From Mycobacterium sp. (GTDB lineage Bacteria > Actinomycetota > Actinomycetes > Mycobacteriales > Mycobacteriaceae), in contig NZ_SCRH01000011.1 of assembly GCF_004298145.1 (NCBI RefSeq), forward strand, positions 124,001 through 188,000: DNA of 64,000 nucleotides, written 5' to 3'. The position numbers were made by a program, and so were the translations under genes. Below the pieces are notes generated by a model that did not search any database, had not been told where the DNA came from, and was given only the letters and a program-made list of their open reading frames with translations. This document shows, in pieces, positions 52,694 through 61,948 of this stretch. Position 1 is the stretch's first letter. Each line of letters begins with the position of its first letter.

Positions 52694-52877
52694 CCGGCGA
52701 CGCTGTCGAAATCCGACAAAGCGCCGCGGCACCATTGTGTTGCTTCAGCAAACGTTGCGGCGAGCATCCCCGCCATCATGAGGGTGTCCACCTATGGCCA
52801 GGTTCGAGTGGCGGCGTGTTTCCGGCTGCCATGTGCGACTGCAAACCCCGTGTCGACCCGTCGATAGGAAACATCCG

Positions 52878-53504
52878 ATGAGCACCAAACGTCCCGATGA
52901 TCTGCGGCCCGCCGGTGACCCGGACGATGACGCCGCCATGGAAAGCTTCACCGTGCCGCTGCCGCGGAGACTGTCCCCGCGGCTGTTCGGTCGCAACCCG
53001 CTGATACGCGCCAGCGACCGGGTGGAGGCGCTGGTTTTGGTGTTGGCCATCGCGATCTCGCTGATCGCGATGCCTATCGGCGCGACGGTGGGCACCGCCG
53101 TCCATGATTCCCGTAGTCGGGTTTACGCCGAGCAGGCGCAGGCTCGCCGGTTGGTGACCGCGACGTCCATCGGGGACAGCAACCCCCGCAGGGATCCCGA
53201 CAGCCCAACGGTGACGGTGCCTGCCCGATGGTTCGCTGACGGGACCGAACGCACCGGCGACGTCGCCGCGCCGCCGCACGTGAAGATCGGCGACGAGATC
53301 GAGATTTGGGTCGACGCCTTGGGTTCCCCGGTGCGTCCGCCGGTGCGGACCGCCGTCGACGAGGGGGTGGCGTTCGCCGTGGCGACCTGGTCCACCATGA
53401 GTTTGTTGGCGGCAGGCCTGTTCGGTGTCGCCCGGGTCGCCCTCGACCGGTCCCGCTCTGCCAGATGGCAACGGGACTTCGACAGCCTTGTCGGGCATCG
53501 GTGA
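52878..53504 (+). CDS. Rv1733c-like two-helix membrane protein
   Basis: 208 residues. The pattern RNPLIRASDRVEALVLVLAIAISLIAMPIGATVGTAVHDSRSRVYAEQA closely matches M. tuberculosis Rv1733c (dormancy antigen) as I remember it; a VPARWFADGTERTGDV segment and IWVD follow, then a second helix and ARWQRDFDSL. Two membrane helices (~48-70, ~165-190) flank an exported domain. In M. tuberculosis this family is in the DosR hypoxia/NO regulon. AGGAAA precedes the ATG at 52878. A GC-rich hairpin at 53563-53578 may terminate it. Confidence 0.88.
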   Translation: MSTKRPDDLRPAGDPDDDAAMESFTVPLPRRLSPRLFGRNPLIRASDRVEALVLVLAIAISLIAMPIGATVGTAVHDSRSRVYAEQAQARRLVTATSIGDSNPRRDPDSPTVTVPARWFADGTERTGDVAAPPHVKIGDEIEIWVDALGSPVRPPVRTAVDEGVAFAVATWSTMSLLAAGLFGVARVALDRSRSARWQRDFDSLVGHR

Positions 53505-53746
53505 GATAACCGTGGCCGCACCGAATCTGTGCACCGATTCCCGCAGTCGACGCCTGCGGGGGCGCGCCTTCGGGCGCGTGTTCTCCCCCGTCCCGAGCTG
53601 GCCTACGGTCGGACAGCCGCAGCAACGGCGTTGTCGGTTCGGTACAACGGCCTACGGCCCCGTTGTCGGTTTCCGGCAAACACAGCGCCACTCGCGCGCA
53701 CCACCATGGAGATCACCAATCAGAGGCTCAGCTGCGGAGGTGCGCG

Positions 53747-55024
53747 ATGGGTGGCGACGAACGTATTGACGGCGGACCCAGGTCGGTCATCGTCGTGGGC
53801 GCCGGCATCGTCGGACTGTCCACGGCATGGTTCCTCCAGGAACGGGGGGTCGACGTCACGGTGGTCGATCGCACGGGCGTCGCCGCGGGTGCGTCCTGGG
53901 GCAACGCGGGATGGGTCGCTCCGGGGCTGACCCTTCCGCTCCACTCGTCCGGTGTGCTGCGCGACGAACTGCAGGCCCTTCGCGATCCGACCACGCCGGC
54001 TCACCTGCCGTCGACCGTAGGCGCGCACCTGGGGGCCATTTTCCTGCAACTGTCACCCTCGTATCGGCGTTCGTCGTCGCAACGGGCCCTGCGAGCCAGC
54101 GTGGCGCTCAACGAGGACTGCATCGAAGCCTTCGATGTGCTCATCGCCAACGGGGTCGATGCACCGGTGACCGACGCGCCGATCACCGCGCTGTTCCGCG
54201 GCACCAGCGAGGCGCAGCGCATGCTGGAAATGCTGCGCCAGCTCGAAAACGCCGGCCAGCCAATGTATATCACCGCACTGTCCGGCGAGGCGTTGCGCGA
54301 ACAGGTACCCCCGGCCTCGACGGCAGTCACCGCCGCACTGAACATCAACGGCCAGCGCTTCGTCGATCCCCGACGATTCGTCGAAGCCCTGGGCCGCTCG
54401 GTGATGGCCCGCGGTGCGGCGATGCACCGGCTTGAAATCGACGACATTCACAGCTCCGGTGGCGGCGCCGTGGTGCGGCCGCGCCGCGCCGACCCACTGA
54501 CCGCCGACGCCGCGGTCATCGCCACCGGTGACCGGTTGTCCCGGCTGGCCGGCCGCTGGCTCCGAATCCCGGTTCAGGTCCAGAGCGGCTACTCGTTCAC
54601 CGTGCCGGTTGACCGCCCGATACTGGCGCCCATCTACCTGCCGGACCTTCGGGTGGCGTGCACGCCCTACAAGGGCGCGCTGCGTGTTTCAGGCGCCCTG
54701 GAATCGCGCCGCCGCCACCAACCGCACCCACGCGAACGGGTGGAGGCCATCGCCGCCGCAGCCAGTTCGCTGTTGGACGGGGTGGACTGGACCGCACGCA
54801 GCAATGTATGGGCCGGTGCTTGCACGGTCACGCCCGACGGTCGCGCCCTGATCGGTGAGCTGGCCCGGGGCGTCTACGTGGCCGGCGGGCACGGCATGTG
54901 GGGCTTGGCACACGGCCCGGTAACCGGTCGGCTGCTGGCCGAACAGATCACCACCGGCAAGCAGCCGCAGGCTCTGGCCGAGTTCGATCCGCAGCACAGA
55001 ACGCTGCGCCACGCGGCCCGATAA
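53747..55024 (+). CDS. FAD-dependent amine/D-amino-acid oxidoreductase (DadA-like)
   Basis: 425 residues. N-terminal dinucleotide fold [21 protein letters not shown] followed by [17 protein letters not shown], the DadA/DAO signature; a C-terminal FAD contact [15 protein letters not shown]. It should oxidise an amino acid or amine and pass electrons to quinone or O2. GGAGG precedes the ATG at 53747. It lies alone between other island genes; its substrate and link to NO metabolism are not visible. Confidence 0.88.
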   Translation: MGGDERIDGGPRSVIVVGAGIVGLSTAWFLQERGVDVTVVDRTGVAAGASWGNAGWVAPGLTLPLHSSGVLRDELQALRDPTTPAHLPSTVGAHLGAIFLQLSPSYRRSSSQRALRASVALNEDCIEAFDVLIANGVDAPVTDAPITALFRGTSEAQRMLEMLRQLENAGQPMYITALSGEALREQVPPASTAVTAALNINGQRFVDPRRFVEALGRSVMARGAAMHRLEIDDIHSSGGGAVVRPRRADPLTADAAVIATGDRLSRLAGRWLRIPVQVQSGYSFTVPVDRPILAPIYLPDLRVACTPYKGALRVSGALESRRRHQPHPRERVEAIAAAASSLLDGVDWTARSNVWAGACTVTPDGRALIGELARGVYVAGGHGMWGLAHGPVTGRLLAEQITTGKQPQALAEFDPQHRTLRHAAR

Positions 55025-55157
55025 CACCGAAACCAGACCGCGGCGACGACCGACCCCTCGCGGGCTCCCCGTCGCCGGGAACAGCCGCCCAGTAATAGCG
55101 CTGCGACACCGCACTTCTCGGGTGCACTCGAACACTGTCAGAAGAAAGGCAACAGAT

Positions 55158-55625
55158 ATGACTAGCACACAACCCGCATGGATTTCGTCGCAAGCCTACG
55201 AGCGGCTACAGCGGGAACTGGCCACTCTGCGGGAGTTGTGTGACACCAACGCTGTCGACAGCTCCACTGACGACAACTCGGTCGCTGTCCAGCGTGCGTG
55301 GCAGGTCCGCATTCGACGGATTCATGAGTTGTTGGTGGATGCTGTCGTCGGTGAGGATCCGCCCGATGATGGGATCGCCGAACCGGGCATGGTGTTGACG
55401 ATCCGCTACGACGACACCGGCGAGGTCGAAACATTCCTGTTCGGCGTGCGCGGCGCCGAATACGTTGGCATGGAGGTCTATTCGATCCGATCGCCGCTGG
55501 GTGCCGCCATCGCCGGGGCGCGTCCCGGCGAGCAGCGCACCTACACCCTGCCCAGCGGTGTCACGCTCACCGTCACACTCCTGACGGCCGTGCCCTACGG
55601 TGTTCATTTGGGCGGCCTCAGCTGA
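55158..55625 (+). CDS. GreA/GreB-family C-terminal domain protein
   Basis: 155 residues. N-terminal helical part (ISSQAYERLQRELATLRELC) resembling the Gre coiled coil but short, and a C-terminal FKBP-like domain (LTIRYDDTGEVETFLFGVRG, SPLGAAIAGARPGEQRTYTLPSG). The Gre coiled-coil tip normally carries two acidic residues; the helix here is shortened, so it may be a Gre-like RNA polymerase binder (Rnk type) rather than a cleavage factor. AAGAAAGG lies before the ATG at 55158. Confidence 0.85.
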   Translation: MTSTQPAWISSQAYERLQRELATLRELCDTNAVDSSTDDNSVAVQRAWQVRIRRIHELLVDAVVGEDPPDDGIAEPGMVLTIRYDDTGEVETFLFGVRGAEYVGMEVYSIRSPLGAAIAGARPGEQRTYTLPSGVTLTVTLLTAVPYGVHLGGLS

Positions 55626-55635
55626 GGGTGATCTC

Positions 55636-55728
55636 ATGATGTTCGATCTGATCGACCCGGTGGCGACGGTGTTTCTTCTGATCGCCGCGATTTTCCTCCT
55701 GATGGCCGTGGCGTATGGGCGAATATGA
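55636..55728 (+). CDS. Possible 30-residue single-helix membrane protein
   Basis: MMFDLIDPVATVFLLIAAIF... to a TGA: 30 residues, almost all of it one hydrophobic helix (8-27). GAGGGTGA lies just before the ATG and it follows the Gre-like gene by 10 bp. Size and composition resemble small subunits of membrane complexes (CydX/KdpF type), but there is no such partner directly downstream. Confidence 0.42.
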   Translation: MMFDLIDPVATVFLLIAAIFLLMAVAYGRI

Positions 55729-55828
55729 TGTCCGATCAAACCCGAGAAACCGACGGGCTCCACGGCCGCCCGTGTGGGTGAGGCCGTCAAAACCACACGC
55801 CGAGAAGGGGTTCGAGGTTGCCGCCTCG

Positions 55829-56257
55829 TCACGGGGCGACGAGCAGAAGCACCCCCGCAACCACCAGGGCGATCACCTTGATCGCCTCCAGACCCACGTA
55901 GGCGTAGTGACCGCGAGAACGCGGCGCATTCAGGCCGGCGAGAACCTTGGCGGAACGTCGGTTCAGAAATGGTCGCACGACCATCAACTGCCCTGCGAGC
56001 ATCGCGAAGGCGGTCAGGAACGCAGCAATGACACCTGCCGGCGGAGGCTGCGCCAGAATCACCGCCGCTAAGACGACGGCGAAGACGACCTCGACGGTGT
56101 TGAGTGCGCGGAAGACCAGGCGCCCGATCCCGAGACCGATCTGCCTCGTCACATTGGGTGCGCGGAACTTCAACGGCGCTTCCAGAAATGAGATCGCCAA
56201 TACCATTCCCAACCACACGAACGCCAAGGCGACGGCGATCGACCTCTCGGCGGTCAT
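55829..56257 (-). CDS. Four-helix membrane protein, third gene of fdxA operon
   Basis: 142 residues with four hydrophobic helices (~5-25, 48-70, 75-95, 115-140). The ends (VWLGMVLAISFLEAPLKFRAP and GHYAYVGLEAIKVIALVVAGV) suggest a DUF4149/TMEM205-like protein; the family function is unknown. Its ATG overlaps the stop of the SufR-like regulator by 4 bp (ATGA), so it is cotranslated. The open frame extends further upstream but only inside the regulator gene. Confidence 0.82.
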   Translation of the reverse strand: MTAERSIAVALAFVWLGMVLAISFLEAPLKFRAPNVTRQIGLGIGRLVFRALNTVEVVFAVVLAAVILAQPPPAGVIAAFLTAFAMLAGQLMVVRPFLNRRSAKVLAGLNAPRSRGHYAYVGLEAIKVIALVVAGVLLLVAP

Positions 56258-56928
56258 CTCGAGACACCTTGCAGCTTCAGGTGGGCCAGGCATAGATCCG
56301 GTTGAACGAACGCCTCCAGCCGGTCGACAGCGACGGGCACGGCTTCGTTGTCGAGAACTCCTTGCATCAGGCCCAGGTGAATCGGGCACACGATCTTGCT
56401 ATGGGTCTCGGCGAGTTCCAGGAATGGGCAGTGCCGCAAGCCGATCTGCTGCTCTCCCCCAGATTTGTGAGGCTCGGGCGCAAACCCGAACTCGTCGAGC
56501 ACGCCGACGAGGTGGTCGATCGAGTCCTTCGCAGTCGTTTCTTTCCGCTGTGGCACAGCCTCTCTGAACTGTCGTCCCCACGCACGACCCGCGGCCTGCG
56601 CGTCGGCGCTCGGATCACGACCGGAGGCAACGGTCACCGCCAGGATCTCGGCGAGCAGCCGGTAATGGCGCGGTCCGCTCCGGTCCATCCGTGGGACCGC
56701 ACGAAACATCAGCGGCGGCCGCCCGGGTCCTTTGCGGTCCGGCTCGACCTGCTCAACCCGGCCGTCGTTGACCAACGCGTCCAGGTGGAAGCGGACCGTA
56801 TTAGGGTGCACATCAAGTGCTTTGGCGATCGCGGCGATGCTCATCGGGGCGGACCCCGCCTTCAACACCCGCAGCACATCACGACGGCGGCCGGACGACT
56901 CCTCGCGTGACATGGCGATCGCGCTCAC
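56254..56928 (-). CDS. SufR-like winged-helix regulator with conserved cysteines
   Basis: 224 residues. N-terminal winged helix (AIAKALDVHPNTVRFHLDALVNDGRVEQ, ~33-60). C-terminal sensor domain with Cys167, Cys181 and Cys213: HCPFLELAETHSKIVC (C-x13-C), CPIHLGLMQG, and PDLCLAHL. Related SufR/ArsR-type proteins ligate an Fe-S cluster with such cysteines, which makes NO or redox sensing plausible. The GTG overlaps the fdxA stop by 4 bp; an ATG five codons later is an alternative. It lies in the operon headed by the palindrome at 57287, so it probably controls itself and the other sites. Confidence 0.87.
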   Translation of the reverse strand: MSAIAMSREESSGRRRDVLRVLKAGSAPMSIAAIAKALDVHPNTVRFHLDALVNDGRVEQVEPDRKGPGRPPLMFRAVPRMDRSGPRHYRLLAEILAVTVASGRDPSADAQAAGRAWGRQFREAVPQRKETTAKDSIDHLVGVLDEFGFAPEPHKSGGEQQIGLRHCPFLELAETHSKIVCPIHLGLMQGVLDNEAVPVAVDRLEAFVQPDLCLAHLKLQGVSR

Positions 56929-57278
56929 ACTCGCTGAGGATCCTGCTTGGGCAGGTTGGCCACCAACGGTGTGTCGACGCCGAGCGGACCGAGCTTGGCG
57001 GCTCCGCCCGGTGACCCCAGGGGCTCGTCACGGCCCGACAAGGTTTCGGAAAAGAACGCCGCGTTGTCCGCTTGGTACGGCTGCAACTCGTCGGGCAGGT
57101 CATCCTCGTAGTAGATCGCCTCGACGGGGCAAACAGGCTCGCATGCTCCGCAATCCACGCACTCGTCGGGATGAATGTAGAGCGCCCTGCCACCCTCGTA
57201 GATGCAGTCGACCGGGCACTCCTCGACGCAGGACCGGTCCATCACATCGACGCATGGCTTTCCTATCACATATGCCAT
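56925..57278 (-). CDS. fdxA: 7Fe ferredoxin, FdxA type
   Basis: 117 residues. Cluster ligands: C..C....CP (CVDVMDRSCVEECPVDC) and CVDCGACEPVCPVEAI, the 3Fe-4S plus 4Fe-4S pattern of mycobacterial FdxA. Related to Rv2007c (DosR regulon) and FdxC. Start ATG at 57278 gives MAYVIGKPC. A TAAACT -10 element ends 7 bp before the ATG, so the transcript is probably leaderless and the palindrome covers this promoter. It should supply electrons to an island oxidoreductase. Confidence 0.93.
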   Translation of the reverse strand: MAYVIGKPCVDVMDRSCVEECPVDCIYEGGRALYIHPDECVDCGACEPVCPVEAIYYEDDLPDELQPYQADNAAFFSETLSGRDEPLGSPGGAAKLGPLGVDTPLVANLPKQDPQRV

Positions 57279-57286
57279 GCCGTAGA

Positions 57287-57312
57287 GTTTACACAAGCGG
57301 TTTTGTATAAAC
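57287..57312. promoter_or_regulatory. Shared palindrome between fdxA and the cytochrome b fusion
   Basis: Arms GTTTACACAA and TTGTATAAAC (9 of 10 matching) around GCGGTT. It lies between divergent starts: TAAACT (-10 of fdxA on the minus strand) and TATAAA (-10 on the plus strand) both fall in its arms, so a bound protein would control both directions. Confidence 0.8.
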
Positions 57313-57329
57313 CAGATGGAGCGGCCAAC

Positions 57330-59198
57330 ATGACCGACAAAGTAACTTCTTCTCGGCGCTCGCAGGGTGCTCACAACGCCGGCGGAAGGCTGGAGTCGTC
57401 GGGGAGCACCCCTGCGACTACCGGGCGCAACGGTCACGGGCTCGACCCCAACGACGCCTTCGGCCACGAGGACCGGTGCGTGGACTACCGCACGGAGTTG
57501 CAGCTGGCCGAGGACATCGTCGACCCGCAGACCTGGGCCGGCGGGCTGGAAGACAAGCGGGCGATCGCGCCGCGACTGCGTATCGGTCGCGACAGGTGGC
57601 TAAATCTCTTGTGGCTCATTCCCATTGGATTTGTCCTGCTGCTCGCGGCGGTGGCAGTGGGCAAAGGCCTGTACAACATGCCGGCGGTGCAGACATTCAT
57701 CCAGCGGCATCCGGGCACCCAAGTGCCCTCCGGGACCAGCCCGGGCATCCCCGCCTGGGTGGGCTGGACGCACTTTTTCAACCTGTTCATGATGACGTTC
57801 ATCATCCGGTCCGGAATTCAGATCCTGTGCGACCATCCACGGCTCTACTTCAACCGCAACTCCACCCCGGGCAAGGACGAGTGGCTGCGGGTGGCAAAGC
57901 CGGTACCGGACGACCCCCTGTGGACGGCCAAGGACGATTCGGTCGGGCTGCCAGGCCAGCTGGGGTTACCGGGAATTCGTCACTCGATCGGACTGGCGCG
58001 ATGGTGGCACCTTGGCATCGACGTCTTGTGGCTACTCAACGGCGCGGTCTTCTACGTGCTGCTATTCGCCACCGGCCAATGGCGACACATCGTCCCGACC
58101 AGCTGGGACGTGTTCCCCAACGCGGTATCGGTTGCGATCCAATACCTTTCGCTGAGCTGGCCGCACGACAACACCTGGGTGGCCTATAACGCGTTGCAAC
58201 TGTTGGCGTACTTCACCACCGTGTTCATCGCCGCACCACTGGCGGTCATCACCGGTCTTGGGATGTCGCCGGCCCTGTCGATGCGTTTCACCGTGATCAG
58301 TAAGCGGTTGAGCATCCAGACCGCCCGCTCGCTGCATTTCCTGGTGCTGATGTATTTCGTGTCGTTCATCGTCGTCCACGTCACGTTCGTCTTCACCACC
58401 GAAGCGTTGCGCAACCTCAACCACATGTTCGCCGCCCGCGACGACGACAGCTGGATCGGGTTCGCGGTCTTCGCCGTGGCCATGACGGTCGTGGCCGTCG
58501 GCTGGGTGGCCGCCACGCCGTTCACCTATCGCCATCCGCGCGTGGTGCAACGGGTCGGCTACGCGCTCGTCGGGCCGCTGCAGCGACTGTTCGAGCGCAC
58601 CAACCCCAAGCCCGGCGCGTTCACCGAAAAGGACATCTCGCCGTATCTGTGGCACAACGGCACCTACCCGGAAACCGTTGAATACAAAGAGTTGGAGAAG
58701 AACGACTTCGTGGACTGGCGGCTGCGCGTCTACGGCCTCGTTGAGCATCCGGTCGAGTTGTCGCTGGCCGACGTGCATGACCTGCCCTACCACGAACAGA
58801 TCACCCAACACTTCTGCATCCAGGGCTGGTCGGGTGTCGCCAAATGGGGTGGCGTGTCGATGCAGACGATCATGGACATCGTCAAACCCCTTCCCGAGGC
58901 CAAATGGGTGGTGTTCTACTCGCTGGGACCCGGCGCCGACGGCGGTGTCTACTACGTCGCGCACCCGATCGACCAGATGAGCCACCACCTCACCATGCTG
59001 GCCTACGAGATGAACGGCGAGCCACTGAGCTACGGCCACGGGGCGCCGCTGCGGTTGCGCAACGAACTACAACACGGCTTCCGGCATGTCAAGTGGCTCA
59101 AGGGCATTGAGTTTGTCGCACACTACACCGAGCTGGGCAGCGGGCACGGCGGATACAACGAAGATCACGAGTACTTCGGGCGTCATCAAACTATCTAA
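57330..59198 (+). CDS. Cytochrome b-sulfite oxidase-like molybdopterin fusion
   Basis: 622 residues. Residues ~80-400 carry five to six helices with paired His in the pattern of di-haem cytochrome b561/formate dehydrogenase gamma (WVGWTHFFNLFMM, RWWHLGIDVLW, ARSLHFLVLMYF, VVHVTFVFT). Residues ~440-622 are a sulfite-oxidase-fold Mo-cofactor domain: YHEQITQHFCIQGWSGVAKWGGV holds the Mo-binding Cys. It resembles MsrP and MsrQ joined in one chain. Such enzymes move quinone electrons to an oxidised substrate; the substrate is not visible. Start ATG 57330. Confidence 0.88.
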   Translation: MTDKVTSSRRSQGAHNAGGRLESSGSTPATTGRNGHGLDPNDAFGHEDRCVDYRTELQLAEDIVDPQTWAGGLEDKRAIAPRLRIGRDRWLNLLWLIPIGFVLLLAAVAVGKGLYNMPAVQTFIQRHPGTQVPSGTSPGIPAWVGWTHFFNLFMMTFIIRSGIQILCDHPRLYFNRNSTPGKDEWLRVAKPVPDDPLWTAKDDSVGLPGQLGLPGIRHSIGLARWWHLGIDVLWLLNGAVFYVLLFATGQWRHIVPTSWDVFPNAVSVAIQYLSLSWPHDNTWVAYNALQLLAYFTTVFIAAPLAVITGLGMSPALSMRFTVISKRLSIQTARSLHFLVLMYFVSFIVVHVTFVFTTEALRNLNHMFAARDDDSWIGFAVFAVAMTVVAVGWVAATPFTYRHPRVVQRVGYALVGPLQRLFERTNPKPGAFTEKDISPYLWHNGTYPETVEYKELEKNDFVDWRLRVYGLVEHPVELSLADVHDLPYHEQITQHFCIQGWSGVAKWGGVSMQTIMDIVKPLPEAKWVVFYSLGPGADGGVYYVAHPIDQMSHHLTMLAYEMNGEPLSYGHGAPLRLRNELQHGFRHVKWLKGIEFVAHYTELGSGHGGYNEDHEYFGRHQTI

Positions 59199-59257
59199 TC
59201 GGTATTTGACGAGACGACGCCCGGCAGGCTTCCCTATCGCACGCCCATATCGTAGTG

Positions 59258-59281
59258 TTTATACAATCGTGCTTGTACAAA
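59258..59281. promoter_or_regulatory. Shared palindrome, cupin-ctaD copy
   Basis: Left arm TTTATACAA, spacer TCGTGC, right arm TTGTACAAA; arms match at 8 of 9. It ends 22 bp before the cupin ATG, so it overlaps the promoter. Confidence 0.78.
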
Positions 59282-59303
59282 TTCCGGAAGGGGGTGGAAC
59301 CCC

Positions 59304-59696
59304 ATGGCCGACAACCAACTCGACGTGCGGCGGCCGCCCAGGCCCGACAACCGACCGACAGCATGGTCCACCCACGCCAACCTGCCGGTAGCGGGATTGT
59401 CGGACAGCACCCGGGTGGCCAGGAAGTCCGGCGTCCGTGAAAAACGCGACCTGGACTGGAATGTCATCACGTTGCCGCCCAACGGCGAAATCGGCGCCGC
59501 CACCGGAGCGGACGTCGACGTCTTGGTCCACGTGCTGTTCGGGAGCGGTCGGATCACCACCGATGAGGGCACGATCAAGCTGGCCCCCGGCGCGTTGTTA
59601 TGGCTGCCAAGCCGGTCGCGGCCGCAATTCACCGCGGGCCCGGACGGACTTCGCTACCTGACCGTAAACCAAAAGTGGGAGATCCTGCCCCCGTAG
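59304..59696 (+). CDS. Small cupin-fold protein
   Basis: 130 residues. The second half ([43 protein letters not shown]) has the cupin beta pattern but only one His of the two-His, one-Glu metal site, so metal catalysis is doubtful. GGAAGGGGGTGG precedes the ATG. It ends 11 bp before ctaD and is cotranscribed with it. Role perhaps as a sensor or assembly factor; not established. Confidence 0.8.
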   Translation: MADNQLDVRRPPRPDNRPTAWSTHANLPVAGLSDSTRVARKSGVREKRDLDWNVITLPPNGEIGAATGADVDVLVHVLFGSGRITTDEGTIKLAPGALLWLPSRSRPQFTAGPDGLRYLTVNQKWEILPP

Positions 59697-59707
59697 TGGA
59701 GGACGCG

Positions 59708-61432
59708 ATGACAACTGAAGTCGTACCGGGCGAATTGTTGGCCGGTCGGCCCTTTCCCGCGCGGCAGGGGCCGACCGGCAGCCTGGTCTACAGGCTGATC
59801 ACCACGACCGATCACAAAGTGATCGGCATCATGTACTGCGTCGCCTGCTTCGTCTTTTTCTTCATCGGCGGCCTGTTGGCGCTGTTGATGCGGGCCGAAT
59901 TGGCGGCGCCGGGTCTGCAATTCTTCTCGAATGAGCAGTACAACCAGCTGTTCACCATGCACGGCACGATCATGCTGCTGTTCTATGCCACTCCTGTCGT
60001 GTTCGGGTTCGCCAATCTGGTTCTGCCGCTGCAGATCGGCGCACCCGACGTGGCGTTCCCGCGGCTCAACGCCCTGTCTTTTTGGCTGTTCGTGTTCGGT
60101 GCGCTGATCGCGCTGGCTGGGTTCATCACCCCGGGCGGGGCGGCCGACTTCGGCTGGACCGCCTACACGCCGCTGTCCGACGCTGTGCACAGTCCAGGCG
60201 CGGGCGCCGATCTGTGGATCGTGGGCTTGGCGGTCGGTGGTTTGGGCACCATCCTGGGTGCGGTCAACATGATCACCACGGTGGTGTGCATGCGCGCGCC
60301 GGGGATGACGATGTTCCGGGTGCCGATTTTCACCTGGAACATCCTGGTGACCTCGATCATGGTGCTGATCATCTTCCCGCTGCTGACCGCGGCGCTGTTC
60401 GGGCTGGCGGCCGACCGGCACCTGGGTGCCCACATCTACGACGCGGCGAACGGCGGGGTAATGCTGTGGCAGCACCTCTTCTGGTTCTTCGGGCACCCCG
60501 AGGTCTACGTCATCGCGCTGCCCTTCTTCGGCATCATCAGCGAGGTGGTGCCGGTATTCGCACGCAAACCGATCTTTGGTTACAGCACGCTGATCTACGC
60601 GACGATGAGTATCGCCGGACTATCGACGGCGGTGTGGGCGCATCACATGTTCGCCACCGGAGCGGTGCTGCTGCCGTTCTTCTCGTTCATGAGCTATCTC
60701 ATCGCGGTGCCGACCGGGATCAAGTTCGTCAATTGGATCGGCACCATCTGGAAGGGCCAACTGACCTTTGAAACCCCGATGCTGTTCGCGGTCGGCTTCA
60801 TGGTGACATTTCTGCTGGGCGGGTTGTCCGGGGTGATGCTGGCCAGCCCTCCCATCGACTTCCACGTCACCGACTCCTATTTCGTCGTCGCGCATTTCCA
60901 CTACGTGCTGTTCGGCACCATCGTGTTCTCCACCTTCGCCGGTGTCTACTTCTGGTTCCCCAAGATGACCGGCCGGTTGCTCGACGAACGGCTGGGCAAG
61001 CTGCACTTCTGGCTGACGCTGATCGGCTTTCACACAACGTTTTTGGTGCAGCACTGGCTGGGTAACATGGGCATGCCCCGCCGCTATGCGGACTACCTGC
61101 CCACCGACGGTTTCGCCGCGCTGAACGTCGTCTCCACCATCGGGGCGCTGATCCTGGGCGCGTCGATGCTGCCGTTCGTCTGGAATGTGTTCAGGAGCTG
61201 GCGCTACGGGGAACCGGTCACCGTGGATGACCCATGGGGACACGGCAATTCGCTGGAGTGGGCCACCAGTTGCCCGCCGCCGCGGCACAACTTCACCGAG
61301 CTGCCCCGCATCCGTTCCGAACGACCCGCCTTCGAGCTGCACTATCCGCACATGACCGAGCGGATGCGCAGTGAGCGGCACATCGGGCGCATCGCCCACA
61401 CCGACGCCGGCGCAGAAAGCCAAAAGCTCTGA
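59708..61432 (+). CDS. ctaD: Cytochrome c oxidase subunit I, aa3 type (second CtaD)
   Basis: 574 residues, full length. Haem a and CuB ligands are intact: TMHGTIM, GHPEVY (His-Tyr crosslink), [14 protein letters not shown]; the K-channel PTGIKF is present. Twelve helices. Subunits II and III (ctaC, ctaE) are absent here, so it must use partners encoded elsewhere, and mycobacteria normally have a separate main ctaD. Placed under the shared palindrome with the cupin, it looks like an NO- or low-oxygen-induced replacement for subunit I. Start ATG 59708. Confidence 0.92.
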   Translation: MTTEVVPGELLAGRPFPARQGPTGSLVYRLITTTDHKVIGIMYCVACFVFFFIGGLLALLMRAELAAPGLQFFSNEQYNQLFTMHGTIMLLFYATPVVFGFANLVLPLQIGAPDVAFPRLNALSFWLFVFGALIALAGFITPGGAADFGWTAYTPLSDAVHSPGAGADLWIVGLAVGGLGTILGAVNMITTVVCMRAPGMTMFRVPIFTWNILVTSIMVLIIFPLLTAALFGLAADRHLGAHIYDAANGGVMLWQHLFWFFGHPEVYVIALPFFGIISEVVPVFARKPIFGYSTLIYATMSIAGLSTAVWAHHMFATGAVLLPFFSFMSYLIAVPTGIKFVNWIGTIWKGQLTFETPMLFAVGFMVTFLLGGLSGVMLASPPIDFHVTDSYFVVAHFHYVLFGTIVFSTFAGVYFWFPKMTGRLLDERLGKLHFWLTLIGFHTTFLVQHWLGNMGMPRRYADYLPTDGFAALNVVSTIGALILGASMLPFVWNVFRSWRYGEPVTVDDPWGHGNSLEWATSCPPPRHNFTELPRIRSERPAFELHYPHMTERMRSERHIGRIAHTDAGAESQKL

Positions 61433-61510
61433 CGAGAGGGCGGGATTCGATGACCTACGACCGGAGCGTCCGGGTCAAGCCCTTCCGTAGGTAGTACGCT
61501 CGGTCAGCCT

Positions 61511-61948
61511 TCAGCGCGCGACCAGGCTGTCGAGTTCCGGCGTGTCCGAACCCGTGAGCCGCCGGTGCATGGCCCAGGCGATCCGGGCACCCTGGATCTT
61601 CGCGCGCTCGGCGATGGGTCCCCGGAACATCTCATCGACGGTGTCTTTCCACACGGTCAGCCAACGGACAAAGTGACTGCTGTTCAACGGGACTCGTTGA
61701 TGGACGTGCCGGTGGGCCTGCAACGCGCTGCCCCGGTAGAGCCCGGCCCGGAACAGCGCGGTCTCCCAGAAGTCGGCCATCACCGGGATGTGCGACTCCA
61801 GGCCCTTGGTCCGCAGCTCCGCGAAAGGTTCGTCGAGAACGTCGTCGGCCATCACCCGGCCGTAAAACCGGCGCAGGAGCGCCTCGACGTCCGCGCGGGT
61901 GGCGAGATCCGCGACCGCTTGGCCAACCGGGGCACACAACTCAGTCAT
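61511..61948 (-). CDS. Group III truncated haemoglobin
   Basis: 145 residues. The order DVEALLRRFYGRVMADDVLDEPF, PVMADFWETALF, LYRGSALQAHRHVHQRVPL, HFVRWLTVWKDTVDEMF and AKIQGARIAWAM is typical of trHb group III (P). The His in AHRHVH is the probable proximal haem ligand. Such proteins bind O2 and NO. It starts inside the end of the regulator gene (8-bp overlap), so regulator and globin are cotranslated. Confidence 0.9.
   Translation of the reverse strand: MTELCAPVGQAVADLATRADVEALLRRFYGRVMADDVLDEPFAELRTKGLESHIPVMADFWETALFRAGLYRGSALQAHRHVHQRVPLNSSHFVRWLTVWKDTVDEMFRGPIAERAKIQGARIAWAMHRRLTGSDTPELDSLVAR

Noticed and set aside
53563..53578. GC-rich hairpin CGCGCC/GGCGCG after the Rv1733c-like gene
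   Set aside because: Only six base pairs; could be a terminator but too weak to list as a feature.
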